From: Apibacter adventoris
GTDB taxonomy: Bacteria; Bacteroidota; Bacteroidia; Flavobacteriales; Weeksellaceae
Direction of reading: 5' to 3'
DNA length: 64,000 bases
Assembly: GCF_002964975.1 (NCBI RefSeq)
Contig: NZ_PSZM01000046.1
Span: forward strand, 62,001-126,000
The position numbers were made by a program, and so were the translations under genes. Numbering within the stretch: position 1 is the stretch's first letter; each line of letters begins with the position of its first letter. Positions 18,112-26,262 of the stretch are shown piece after piece. The notes beneath the pieces were generated by a model that did not search any database, had not been told where the DNA came from, and saw only the letters and a list, made by a program, of their open reading frames with translations.

Positions 18112-18972
18112 ATGAAAAAATTACTTTTAACAGGAGTCATGATGGTCTTTCTATCAATAGGGAAAGCCCAAGAAGTAAAGATTCCGGCAGCTAGTTTAAA
18201 ATCTAAGATTGAACAGATGGTCGGACTTACGGATATAGAGTTAGAATATTCTAGACCCAATAAAAAGGGAAGAGTAATTTTTGGAGGTTTGGTTCCTTAC
18301 AATGAAATATGGAGAACCGGAGCAAATGAAAATACTACAATTAAGTTAGGAGATGATGTCGAGATTAATGGAAAAACTCTTCCCAAAGGGAAATATGCTA
18401 TATATACCATTCCTAATATTGATAAGTGGGAAATAATTTTTTATTCAGATTCAGATAATTGGGGTACCCCTAAAGAATGGAATGAAGCAAAAGTAGCGCT
18501 TAGAACTATAGTCCCTGTTCAAAATTTACCCGCATCGGTAGAAACATTTATTATAGGTATCAATAATCTTTCAGATAATTCAGGACATTTACAGCTAGCT
18601 TGGGATCAAACCTTAATAGATTTGAAATTTAACGTACCCACTCAAAAAATTGCTAATGCAAGTATAGAGGGGATTTTGGCTAATCCCAAAGCAGATGCTA
18701 ATGCATATTATGCTTCTGCAAACTACTATCTTCAATCTGGAGGAGATATGAAAAAAGCATTAAATTGGATCAACAGAGCGATAGATTTAAAACAAGGAGA
18801 TTCTCCCTATTGGTTTTACAGAACCAAATCTTTAATACAAGCAAAATTAGGGAATATTAAAGAAGCAATAGAATCTGCAGAAAAATCTTTAGATGGGGCT
18901 ATAAAGGTAGGTAATAAAGAATATATAAAAATAAATACAGATGCCATTAAAGAATGGAAAAAAGTATTGTAA
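18112..18972 (+). CDS. DUF2911 secreted protein with C-terminal TPR-like helices
   Basis: A 286-residue protein with an N-terminal signal peptide (MKKLLLTGVMMVFLSIGKAQ, cleavage probably near residue 20). Residues about 25-175 match the DUF2911 family common in Bacteroidota, with the markers DIELEYSRPNKKGR, GLVPYNEIWRTGANE and LPKGKYAIYTIP. Residues about 185-286 are helical and TPR-like (YYASANYYLQSGGDMKKALNWI and later AIESAEKSL). The molecular function of DUF2911 is not known; the protein probably acts in the periplasm. It is 13 bases downstream of glnS and likely co-transcribed, although no functional link to tRNA charging is evident. Confidence 0.88.
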   Translation: MKKLLLTGVMMVFLSIGKAQEVKIPAASLKSKIEQMVGLTDIELEYSRPNKKGRVIFGGLVPYNEIWRTGANENTTIKLGDDVEINGKTLPKGKYAIYTIPNIDKWEIIFYSDSDNWGTPKEWNEAKVALRTIVPVQNLPASVETFIIGINNLSDNSGHLQLAWDQTLIDLKFNVPTQKIANASIEGILANPKADANAYYASANYYLQSGGDMKKALNWINRAIDLKQGDSPYWFYRTKSLIQAKLGNIKEAIESAEKSLDGAIKVGNKEYIKINTDAIKEWKKVL

Positions 18973-19012
18973 TTAAATTCTTTACGTAGTGAAATATAAT
19001 GTATGAAATATT

Positions 19013-19058
19013 TTAAGAGCTGTTATAGTACCTAATATAACAGCTCTTAATTTTATTT
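19013..19058 (+). terminator. Rho-independent terminator after glnS operon
   Basis: A 15-bp perfect inverted repeat (19013-19027 with 19036-19050, core AAGAGCTGTTATA) encloses an 8-base loop and is followed by TTTTATTT on the plus strand. It lies 41 bases after the DUF2911 stop. Confidence 0.85.
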
Positions 19059-19188
19059 AATGATAAAATAATCGTATAGTTTTTATATAAAATAAGAAAA
19101 TATTCCTACAAAAATATAAGGGAAATTAATAAAAAAGAATATTTCAAATTTTTTAAGAAGAAATAAATAAATTGAAATTTTAAATCAT

Positions 19189-19410
19189 TTATAAGTCAAA
19201 AACAGATGGTCGTTTAGTTATAAAACTATCTTTAATCCATAAAAAAAATGCCCCTATGAGATAAAAGGCAAAAATTCCACCTAATGTTATAAATGAAAGA
19301 TAAATAAATAACAGCCTCAATTTAGAAGCTCTTACTCCAAATTTTTCAGAAACTCTGGAGATTACTTCGAAGCCATTTGCTTCAAGCACTGTGCGTAAAC
19401 GTTCAATCAT
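19189..19410 (-). CDS. Small PspC-domain membrane protein
   Basis: A 73-residue protein of the PspC-domain family found as short forms in flavobacteria. It opens MIERLRTVLEANGFEV and continues with RVSEKFGVRASKLRLLFI, the PspC helix-turn region. One strong membrane segment follows (YLSFITLGGIFAFYLIGAFFLW) and the end is short and charged. A longer in-frame start at 19434 lies inside a TAAATTTG -7 element (19432-19439), so the ATG at 19410 is preferred and gives a leader of about 15 nt. PspC proteins are linked to envelope stress in other bacteria; the role of this short form is unknown. It is flanked by terminators and appears monocistronic. Confidence 0.75.
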   Translation of the reverse strand: MIERLRTVLEANGFEVISRVSEKFGVRASKLRLLFIYLSFITLGGIFAFYLIGAFFLWIKDSFITKRPSVFDL

Positions 19411-19431
19411 TTTGAAAAAAATAATTAAAAA

Positions 19432-19439
19432 CAAATTTA
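19432..19439 (-). promoter_or_regulatory. Candidate -7 element for the PspC-domain gene
   Basis: TAAATTTG on the minus strand is an exact TAnnTTTG match 22-29 bases upstream of the ATG at 19410. It fixes the start choice, because the alternative start at 19434 falls inside it. Confidence 0.45.
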
Positions 19440-19478
19440 ATGATATTTTATTAATTTATTGAAAAATTAATATTTAAT

Positions 19479-19526
19479 AAAACAAGCCATATAATTTTAT
19501 AAAAATTGATTTATACGGCTTGTTTT
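19479..19526 (-). terminator. Terminator after the giant T9SS protein gene
   Basis: AAAACAAGCCATATAA (19479-19494) pairs with TTATACGGCTTGTTTT (19511-19526) with one mismatch in 16. On the minus strand it begins 14 bases after the stop codon and is followed by a T-rich tract. Confidence 0.8.
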
Positions 19527-19539
19527 AAATAAAGATTAT

Positions 19540-22500
19540 TTATCTGTAACTTTCATCATAATTTCTAAGTAAAATCCAACCGGTAAACTTTCTTCCATCA
19601 GCAATTGTAATAATATACCAATAGGAGGTGGTAGGCAGGTTACGTCCTAAATATTTTCCATCCCATAAGAAACAATTATCAGATTGTTGTTCAAAAACTT
19701 TTTTACCATAACGGTCAAAGATCTTAATTTGAGAAGGGGAGTTAAAAAGATTTAATCCACAAAGTTTCCAGGTATCATTATACCCATCCCCATTAGGGGT
19801 AATCGCATTAGGAACTTTAAAAATTATTCCTTTAGAGGTAATAGCTTCGCATCCGTTAGCTTTAGAACGTACATAAAAAGTATATATACCCGGTTCTAAA
19901 TTAGTAAAAGTATTACTAGTCTGCCAGTTGATATTGTCTATGGAATATTCTAAAGGCTGAGGTCCTTTAGCTATAACTGTAATATAATTATCGCCAGCTT
20001 TAAGCTCTAAGATAACCGGGTCTTCCAAATGTTTTGCTTCAACCTTAAAAACGACAGAACAAGTTAAGTTATAATTTAAATATTTAGTAACTTTTAATGA
20101 ATATACTCCTATATCTTTAACTGTGAAATATCTATCCGTACTTATAACTTTACCGTTTAAAGACCATTCCCATTCATCAAAATTTCCTCCGTTAAGTTTT
20201 AAACTGTCAATTCTAGGACAGAGATAAATGAATTTTGGTAAAGGATTATCAGGGTAGTAGGTTTTTAATTTAATTTTAGCTAAGGAAGGACATTTTTTTC
20301 CTATAGGATTTAATTCGTCTAATCTTACATAGACATAATCAACTTTAGGATTTAAATTTTGATAGGAACTAAAATTAGTTTGTTCATTTTGTTGTTTTTG
20401 GGCATCTTCTAAAGATGAAAAGTAAGAAAACTTAACATTTGTTTCAGAAAGAGAATTAACAATATCAGCATTTACCAGCGATAAATCAAAAGAAGTGTAT
20501 CCGTCATTATCTCCATCACAAGCTTCTAATTCTACTTCTTTGTTAATTAAAGAAATTTTAGGATTTGTAGTAATTATAATAGTATTTACATTTATACATC
20601 CGGTTATTTTATCTACAACTCTTACAAAAATATTGGTATCAAAGGAGTTAATAATATATTTTTGATTTTTAGGCAATTCAGCATTATTTTTCCATGCATC
20701 TTCTTTTGTAAGAAAATATGAGAGGTTATAATTAGTAGGGGTATCTATAAAACCTATATGATCTAACTGATCAGGAATAATATAGAAAATATCGTCCAGA
20801 TCATCATCACAAATAGGCATAGTGAAAGGTCTAGGCTCGGGAGCTTTAAGTTTATTCATAGTGATCTTATTAATCCTAAAACAACCTTTAGTTCTGCTTT
20901 CAAACCGTACATAAATAGTTGTGTTACCCAATACAGGCAAATAGTTTGTAATAGCTGCAGTAGGAGTATCTAAATCGCCTAAGGGAGCTACTCCTGTTTC
21001 TGCATCTGTAAGATTTGTATAGAAAGTAACATGCAGGTCATTAAGTTGGTTTGGATACAGATTTGTTTGCATAGAGCTGATTTTTGAAGTCAGGTCTATA
21101 CGGGTATCATTGCCTGTACCATTTTCAAATTGACAAATATTGCCTATGTCATAATCCTTTGTACGAATGCTTGGATATACGTTAAGGTTTATTACAGCAA
21201 TACTATCACAATATCTATCTGCCGAAATTCTTACATATACTTTATCATTATATTTTACAGTATTTTCATAATTGGTAAGTTCTTGTTCATCAATAGGATT
21301 TTTGTTATTTTGGGCGTCATCTTCTGTTTTAAAATATTTAAATTTTGTATTATTATCCGGGAGATATTTCGCCCAAATATCTTCCACCGATTTTAGATTA
21401 AATAAACTCTTTCCGTCATCATATCCCGGTTCGGTATTTTCATCACATTTATCTAGATTTATTCCAGTTTTATTGATAGGATCTTTTTTATCGATAGGAA
21501 CTTTTTTATTGACTAGAAAGGATATTCCTACGATAGAATAACATCCGGTGTTATCATTTTTATCGATTCTTGCATATATAATATAGAAGTTAGGGTCAGA
21601 TCCATTTCCGTGGGTAAGATTGTTTTCAGAAAAGGTAAAATTTGTTTTATTTAATAAATCATTGGGATCTTGGTTTTTGGCTCCTGTAATAGTTGAGTAA
21701 TATGTAAAAGGATACAGGCTGTTTATAGTAGTAAGTGTTTCCCCAGGAATTATTCTTTCTCTATATTCATCCAGATCAGGAATAACAAATTTACCATCTA
21801 TATGCCCATCACTTTCATCACAGATTTCCGGGAATATATCTTGAGCTTTAGGAGAACTATAAAGGGTAACATTTAATTTTTTAATAATGTAACACTTGTT
21901 GATTGAATCACTTCTAAGTATAAATTTTACCCAAATCTGACTGGCAGGGGTTATTATATAATTATTAATCTCAGTATCAGGAATTTCATTAATGCCATCT
22001 ACTGCATTTTTTCTTGAAGTATAATAAGTAATTTTAAAATCCTTTGCATTAGATTTATTATTATCAATCATTTTTGGAGGATATTCTTCAAGGTTAATTT
22101 CTTTAGACATTTCCCCCGCAACACAAGATATAATTTCACCATCTTTTATTTCCCCTTTATCTTTAAAAGGATTTAAGGCATCTATTGTAAAGGATTTGAT
22201 TGAAAAACAGCCAAAATTTTTGTCTTTAACCCTTGCCCATATAGTTTTCGGAAAAGAATTGATAATATAAGCAGATGATTTAGCATCTATATCATTTTTA
22301 GCATCTTCTTCAGTATCATAATAACTAAAGTTATAGCCGGAGATGTTATAAGATAAATCCAATATTTTAGTTCTATAATCATCAAGATTTACAATTTCTT
22401 TGGTCTCTCCATTTTCATTTCCAGTATTATTATTACAAATAAAGAAGGAAAGAGGAGAGCTATTTAATTTAGGAGATTCTTTTAAATCAAATTCTATTTT

Positions 22501-25500
22501 GGTAATAATAGGGCAATCTCCTGTATTTTTTAATATTCTTACCCAAATGAAATTGGTAGGTGTGACAGTAAATGTTGTAAGGGAAGCAGTAGTATTATTT
22601 GTTGCCTCTTCCTCTGTGGCAAAAAACTTATATGTGGTTGTTGGAGGACCTGTTAATCCCGGATTTACAGAAATAAACTGATCCTGTATAAACTGAGTAG
22701 TTACAGTTTCTTTTTTATCGTTTTCACTATCACAAATATTAATAGTTTGGTTAATAATGTCAAGAGGAAATATAAATGTAATTTTTAAAGGTATAACTTT
22801 TACACATTGGGTTTTTTTATCATATACCCGCATATAAATAATGTGCTCATTATTAACACTATTATAGATTAGAGGATTTCCATCATAAACTCTTCCTCCT
22901 AAAAGGGTTCCATTATCGCCATTCAAGGCTCCTTTTTCAGTACTATAAAAAGAAATAACAGAATTAGAGTCCTTACTAATGATGAATTGATTTAAATCAA
23001 TTTTTCTATTTTTATCATTTTTATTAGCACAAGGAAAAAGCTCTGCATTATACTCTGGTAATGATATAGAAGTTTTTGAAAATTCAAATTTTATTTCTAC
23101 AAATATAGGGCATTCATCTTGTATTTCTAAACGGGCCCAAACAGACATTGGAGAAGTGTTTACTTCAAAATTTTCAATATTTGTGATATATTGATATGGG
23201 TAATTGACGCTGGCACTTTCTATAGTATTATAGTAACGAATGGGGGTTTTTAATTTTGCTAATTGTGCGGGACTAAGTAAAGCTTTTAAATCTTCTTCAT
23301 AGTTAGTTTTGTTTAGAATATTTATTATTTCTTTATTATTATTATCAAAATCACAAACCTCATAGGGACCTATAATTTTTTGATTTATAGGGGAGAGAAT
23401 AAAATGGATTTCATGTTCATAAATACAACCAAAAAATTTTAGATAGACATAAATAGTTTTTTTTTCAAATTGTACAACTTCAGTTTCATTAATATAATTT
23501 TCTAGAGTGTTGTCTAATTTATAGTCAAGAAGGTCTTGTTTACTTTTAAAAAATAAAATATTTGTGGCCCTATTTGAATAGTATGAATTAATAATATTTT
23601 TGTATTTATTATAAAATGAAACTTTTTCCTTTCCTAGCCCATCAATATAAGTATCACAAATGAAAAATACGTCCGGATCTATTTCTGATTTTGCAGAGGC
23701 AAAAACCGGAAATTTGACAGATGTTTCTACTCCGTTGGATTTTATTTTATAAACAGCCTTTATGTTTCTGGCACTGGGAACGGATACAACATAGGTATAA
23801 GGAGGGGTTTTAGTTATTAATTCATTTGTTTTAAGATCATAAAAACCAACAATATCTATTTTATCCAGAATTAGTCCGGGAGGCAAATAATATCTTAGAT
23901 AATTTTTATCTAATTTTACAGTATAGGAGGTTTTGTCAGCATTACATAAATTAAGTCCACCGCCACCGCCACCGCCAGCACCACCATCGTCTATATCATC
24001 GCTGCATTTTACAGGTTTAAATTTTATTTGACTATAACCTTCGCAATAATCTTTTGAAGTGGCTTTCACGTATATAGTGGCACTTAATGTTATGGTAGCA
24101 GATTTAGGATCACTAATCTTATACCAGTAAGAATAGCTAGGATCCGTAAAATATTCAAAAGTAAGTCCATTGGTAGGAAAATTAATTAATTGAGATTCAT
24201 GTTGGGTCAAATCATATTTAATGGTTTGGCCTTCAATTACATCGCATATCTCGAATTCCTCTTTAGGTATATTTAATCTTATAGTCTTCTTTAATTTTAT
24301 TTTAAAGGGGACGATAGTGAAACATGACGGATCATTATAATTGCTATTCCAAACTCTTAAATAAAAAGTTTTTGTGGCATCAGGTTCACCATTTACATCT
24401 AAATTAAAAGAATTTTCATTAATTTCTCCTATTCCGTTTTGGGCATCGCTCAAAGAAGTAAACACTTTGTGATAAGTACCCGATAAACCTTTGAAATTAT
24501 AATTTTTTATTTTAATTATTTTTTTACCACCATTATCCGGATCACATTCTTCGAAATATTGATTTTCCGGAACGACCGGTTTCTTATTTAATTTTAAATT
24601 AATTTTACCTATTGTATAACAAACTCCCTTTTTCAATACCTTTACATATATAGTCTTATCATTAGAGTAAACATAGTTCTTCGGGTTGTTAATCGGGTTA
24701 ATAGGGATAGAATTTGTATCTAAATTTTCGAAATAAGTAAATATTAATGATTGGTCTGGATTTATTTCTGATTGATAACCAGTCAAATCTATAGTATAAT
24801 TTTTACCGCTATCTAAACAGAAAGCTTGCGTAGTAATTTCTTTGACCTTAGGAAAGTTATTTGAAAATTTAACGTCTATATCTTCTTTTATCTTAAAGGG
24901 AGAACATAAATTGTAAGTTACTTCAACAGAATATTTACCATCTTCTGCAGGTTGTACAATAATTGTTTTTTTATTTCGGGTTCCTGAAATTTCAAATCCA
25001 TTATATTTCCATACTATGGTTATATCTGTATTACCATTAGGAGTAAACCTCCAGCCCTCATTATGAGCTTCCCAGTTTCCGCTATTTCTGCCGGGAGCAA
25101 TAATACCATTACTGGAATCATAATTGGTTAGCCCTACAATTGCATTTTTTCTGTAAGCATTGTCCTCATTAAAAATAGGATTAGTGCTTTCATTTTTATA
25201 TCGGTCTTTTATATAAACATCAATGATATTAGTTGTTTCATAGAGTATGATTTGAGAGGTAGAATTTTTGTTAGGCATAGGATAGCCATATTGGGGGATA
25301 TTGTTATAATTAATGATTACTTTTCGGTTAGGATATGTGCCTTCTACCCGATATCTAACCTCATTTATATTTAACATATCATGAAAGACGCCAAAAATTG
25401 AATTTTTAGGAAGTCCACTGATTAAGGTATTAACTGGAGCATAGGGACATTCATCTTTTGCCAATTTTGTGTTAAAACTAACGACCCCGTTATCACTAAT

Positions 25501-25881
25501 GATAATTGAATTATATTTATTACCATAAAAACAGAAGTCAAAAGGAAGTGAAATAATATTGCTGAAAGTATCATCTTGTTTTCCATTATCCCTTTTTATA
25601 GTTACTAAATTTCCATCTTTAAAATCTCCTATTGGCTTATATGGAACAGACTCAACATTATAAGTGTTAGGTTGTTTTATTTCAGGAAATTCTGTTATTA
25701 ATTGGATTTTTTTTCCGGGTAAAAAATTATAATCACAATTAATGTTTATAATCTTAGTATTATTATTATGATCTTTTAATTTTACTTCAGGGATTAAGGC
25801 AGATTGAGAGAATAAATAATTAAAGCCTAATAGTATGAGAGTGAAATAAAGAAAAAATAATTTAAATTTTTGTAATTTCAT
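19540..25881 (-). CDS. Giant secreted protein with T9SS type B sorting domain
   Basis: A 2113-residue cell-surface or secreted protein. Residues 1-26 are a signal peptide. The N-terminal 300 residues are beta-rich (LPFDFCFYGN, ISDNGVVSFN) as in other gliding-associated proteins. The middle is built of about 14 degenerate units of 85-110 residues. Each starts with a CD-type anchor (EECDPDNGG, EICDVIEG, VCDFDNN, ICDSENDK, EICDESDG, ACDGDNDG), contains a YYxTxxDA-like strand and ends with an IWVRV/IYVRI strand plus Cys. An Asp/Gly-rich tract occurs near residue 640. The last ~90 residues are the type B sorting domain: NAITPNGDGYNDTW, IKIFDRYGKKVF, W(D/N)GK and a WxxL ending. Export would use Sec, then T9SS. 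An adhesin role is inferred. It stands alone between two intergenic regions. Confidence 0.9.
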   Translation of the reverse strand: MKLQKFKLFFLYFTLILLGFNYLFSQSALIPEVKLKDHNNNTKIININCDYNFLPGKKIQLITEFPEIKQPNTYNVESVPYKPIGDFKDGNLVTIKRDNGKQDDTFSNIISLPFDFCFYGNKYNSIIISDNGVVSFNTKLAKDECPYAPVNTLISGLPKNSIFGVFHDMLNINEVRYRVEGTYPNRKVIINYNNIPQYGYPMPNKNSTSQIILYETTNIIDVYIKDRYKNESTNPIFNEDNAYRKNAIVGLTNYDSSNGIIAPGRNSGNWEAHNEGWRFTPNGNTDITIVWKYNGFEISGTRNKKTIIVQPAEDGKYSVEVTYNLCSPFKIKEDIDVKFSNNFPKVKEITTQAFCLDSGKNYTIDLTGYQSEINPDQSLIFTYFENLDTNSIPINPINNPKNYVYSNDKTIYVKVLKKGVCYTIGKINLKLNKKPVVPENQYFEECDPDNGGKKIIKIKNYNFKGLSGTYHKVFTSLSDAQNGIGEINENSFNLDVNGEPDATKTFYLRVWNSNYNDPSCFTIVPFKIKLKKTIRLNIPKEEFEICDVIEGQTIKYDLTQHESQLINFPTNGLTFEYFTDPSYSYWYKISDPKSATITLSATIYVKATSKDYCEGYSQIKFKPVKCSDDIDDGGAGGGGGGGLNLCNADKTSYTVKLDKNYLRYYLPPGLILDKIDIVGFYDLKTNELITKTPPYTYVVSVPSARNIKAVYKIKSNGVETSVKFPVFASAKSEIDPDVFFICDTYIDGLGKEKVSFYNKYKNIINSYYSNRATNILFFKSKQDLLDYKLDNTLENYINETEVVQFEKKTIYVYLKFFGCIYEHEIHFILSPINQKIIGPYEVCDFDNNNKEIINILNKTNYEEDLKALLSPAQLAKLKTPIRYYNTIESASVNYPYQYITNIENFEVNTSPMSVWARLEIQDECPIFVEIKFEFSKTSISLPEYNAELFPCANKNDKNRKIDLNQFIISKDSNSVISFYSTEKGALNGDNGTLLGGRVYDGNPLIYNSVNNEHIIYMRVYDKKTQCVKVIPLKITFIFPLDIINQTINICDSENDKKETVTTQFIQDQFISVNPGLTGPPTTTYKFFATEEEATNNTTASLTTFTVTPTNFIWVRILKNTGDCPIITKIEFDLKESPKLNSSPLSFFICNNNTGNENGETKEIVNLDDYRTKILDLSYNISGYNFSYYDTEEDAKNDIDAKSSAYIINSFPKTIWARVKDKNFGCFSIKSFTIDALNPFKDKGEIKDGEIISCVAGEMSKEINLEEYPPKMIDNNKSNAKDFKITYYTSRKNAVDGINEIPDTEINNYIITPASQIWVKFILRSDSINKCYIIKKLNVTLYSSPKAQDIFPEICDESDGHIDGKFVIPDLDEYRERIIPGETLTTINSLYPFTYYSTITGAKNQDPNDLLNKTNFTFSENNLTHGNGSDPNFYIIYARIDKNDNTGCYSIVGISFLVNKKVPIDKKDPINKTGINLDKCDENTEPGYDDGKSLFNLKSVEDIWAKYLPDNNTKFKYFKTEDDAQNNKNPIDEQELTNYENTVKYNDKVYVRISADRYCDSIAVINLNVYPSIRTKDYDIGNICQFENGTGNDTRIDLTSKISSMQTNLYPNQLNDLHVTFYTNLTDAETGVAPLGDLDTPTAAITNYLPVLGNTTIYVRFESRTKGCFRINKITMNKLKAPEPRPFTMPICDDDLDDIFYIIPDQLDHIGFIDTPTNYNLSYFLTKEDAWKNNAELPKNQKYIINSFDTNIFVRVVDKITGCINVNTIIITTNPKISLINKEVELEACDGDNDGYTSFDLSLVNADIVNSLSETNVKFSYFSSLEDAQKQQNEQTNFSSYQNLNPKVDYVYVRLDELNPIGKKCPSLAKIKLKTYYPDNPLPKFIYLCPRIDSLKLNGGNFDEWEWSLNGKVISTDRYFTVKDIGVYSLKVTKYLNYNLTCSVVFKVEAKHLEDPVILELKAGDNYITVIAKGPQPLEYSIDNINWQTSNTFTNLEPGIYTFYVRSKANGCEAITSKGIIFKVPNAITPNGDGYNDTWKLCGLNLFNSPSQIKIFDRYGKKVFEQQSDNCFLWDGKYLGRNLPTTSYWYIITIADGRKFTGWILLRNYDESYR

Positions 25882-26262
25882 TTCTATTATAATATTATAC
25901 GAGATTTTTATTTGTGTAAAAAGGCTAAAAATGGTAAAACTATAAGCAAATATAGGATAAAAAATTATATTTTGCTACTAATAATTTCAATTAAAAAGGT
26001 TTGTTGTTTTTTCATTTTTTGTCAAAATTAATAATTTTTGTTTCATTAGTTGATTATAATAGTTTCGATATTAGATATAAATTCGTTATGAATAGGCTAA
26101 ATATGCAAATTTTTCTTCATTATTAATTAAAAAAATAAATTATAAATTTTATATTGTTACTGAAAAGTCAATTCCTGTGTTTCAGATTTCTGAAAAGATA
26201 AAAATGAAGATTTTTTTTGTATAGAGCATTATCATAAATAATAAAAAATAAGTCTGTTTAGA
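25882..26262. other. Intergenic region between tex and the giant T9SS gene
   Basis: This 381-bp AT-rich stretch holds no convincing gene. A TATATTTG -7 element for the downstream gene is at 25947-25954, and a short 6-bp hairpin at 26180-26195 is too weak to call a terminator for tex. Nothing else was seen. Confidence 0.6.
25947..25954 (-). promoter_or_regulatory. Candidate -7 element for the T9SS protein gene
   Basis: TATATTTG on the minus strand matches TAnnTTTG and would give a leader of about 60 nt before the ATG at 25881. No -33 TTTG is evident. Confidence 0.4.

Noticed and set aside
18973-19188. tRNA gene or small RNA in the gap after the DUF2911 gene
   Set aside because: No cloverleaf is evident; the only structure is the terminator at 19013-19050.
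19411-19434. Longer PspC-domain start at 19434
   Set aside because: It falls inside an exact TAAATTTG -7 element and adds an atypical hydrophobic octapeptide.
19540-25881. CRISPR-like or tandem DNA repeats in the giant gene
   Set aside because: The repeats are degenerate protein modules of 85-110 residues, without conserved DNA repeats or spacers.
26180-26195. Hairpin after tex as a terminator
   Set aside because: Only a 6-bp stem (TTTCAG/CTGAAA) with no T-run on the minus strand.
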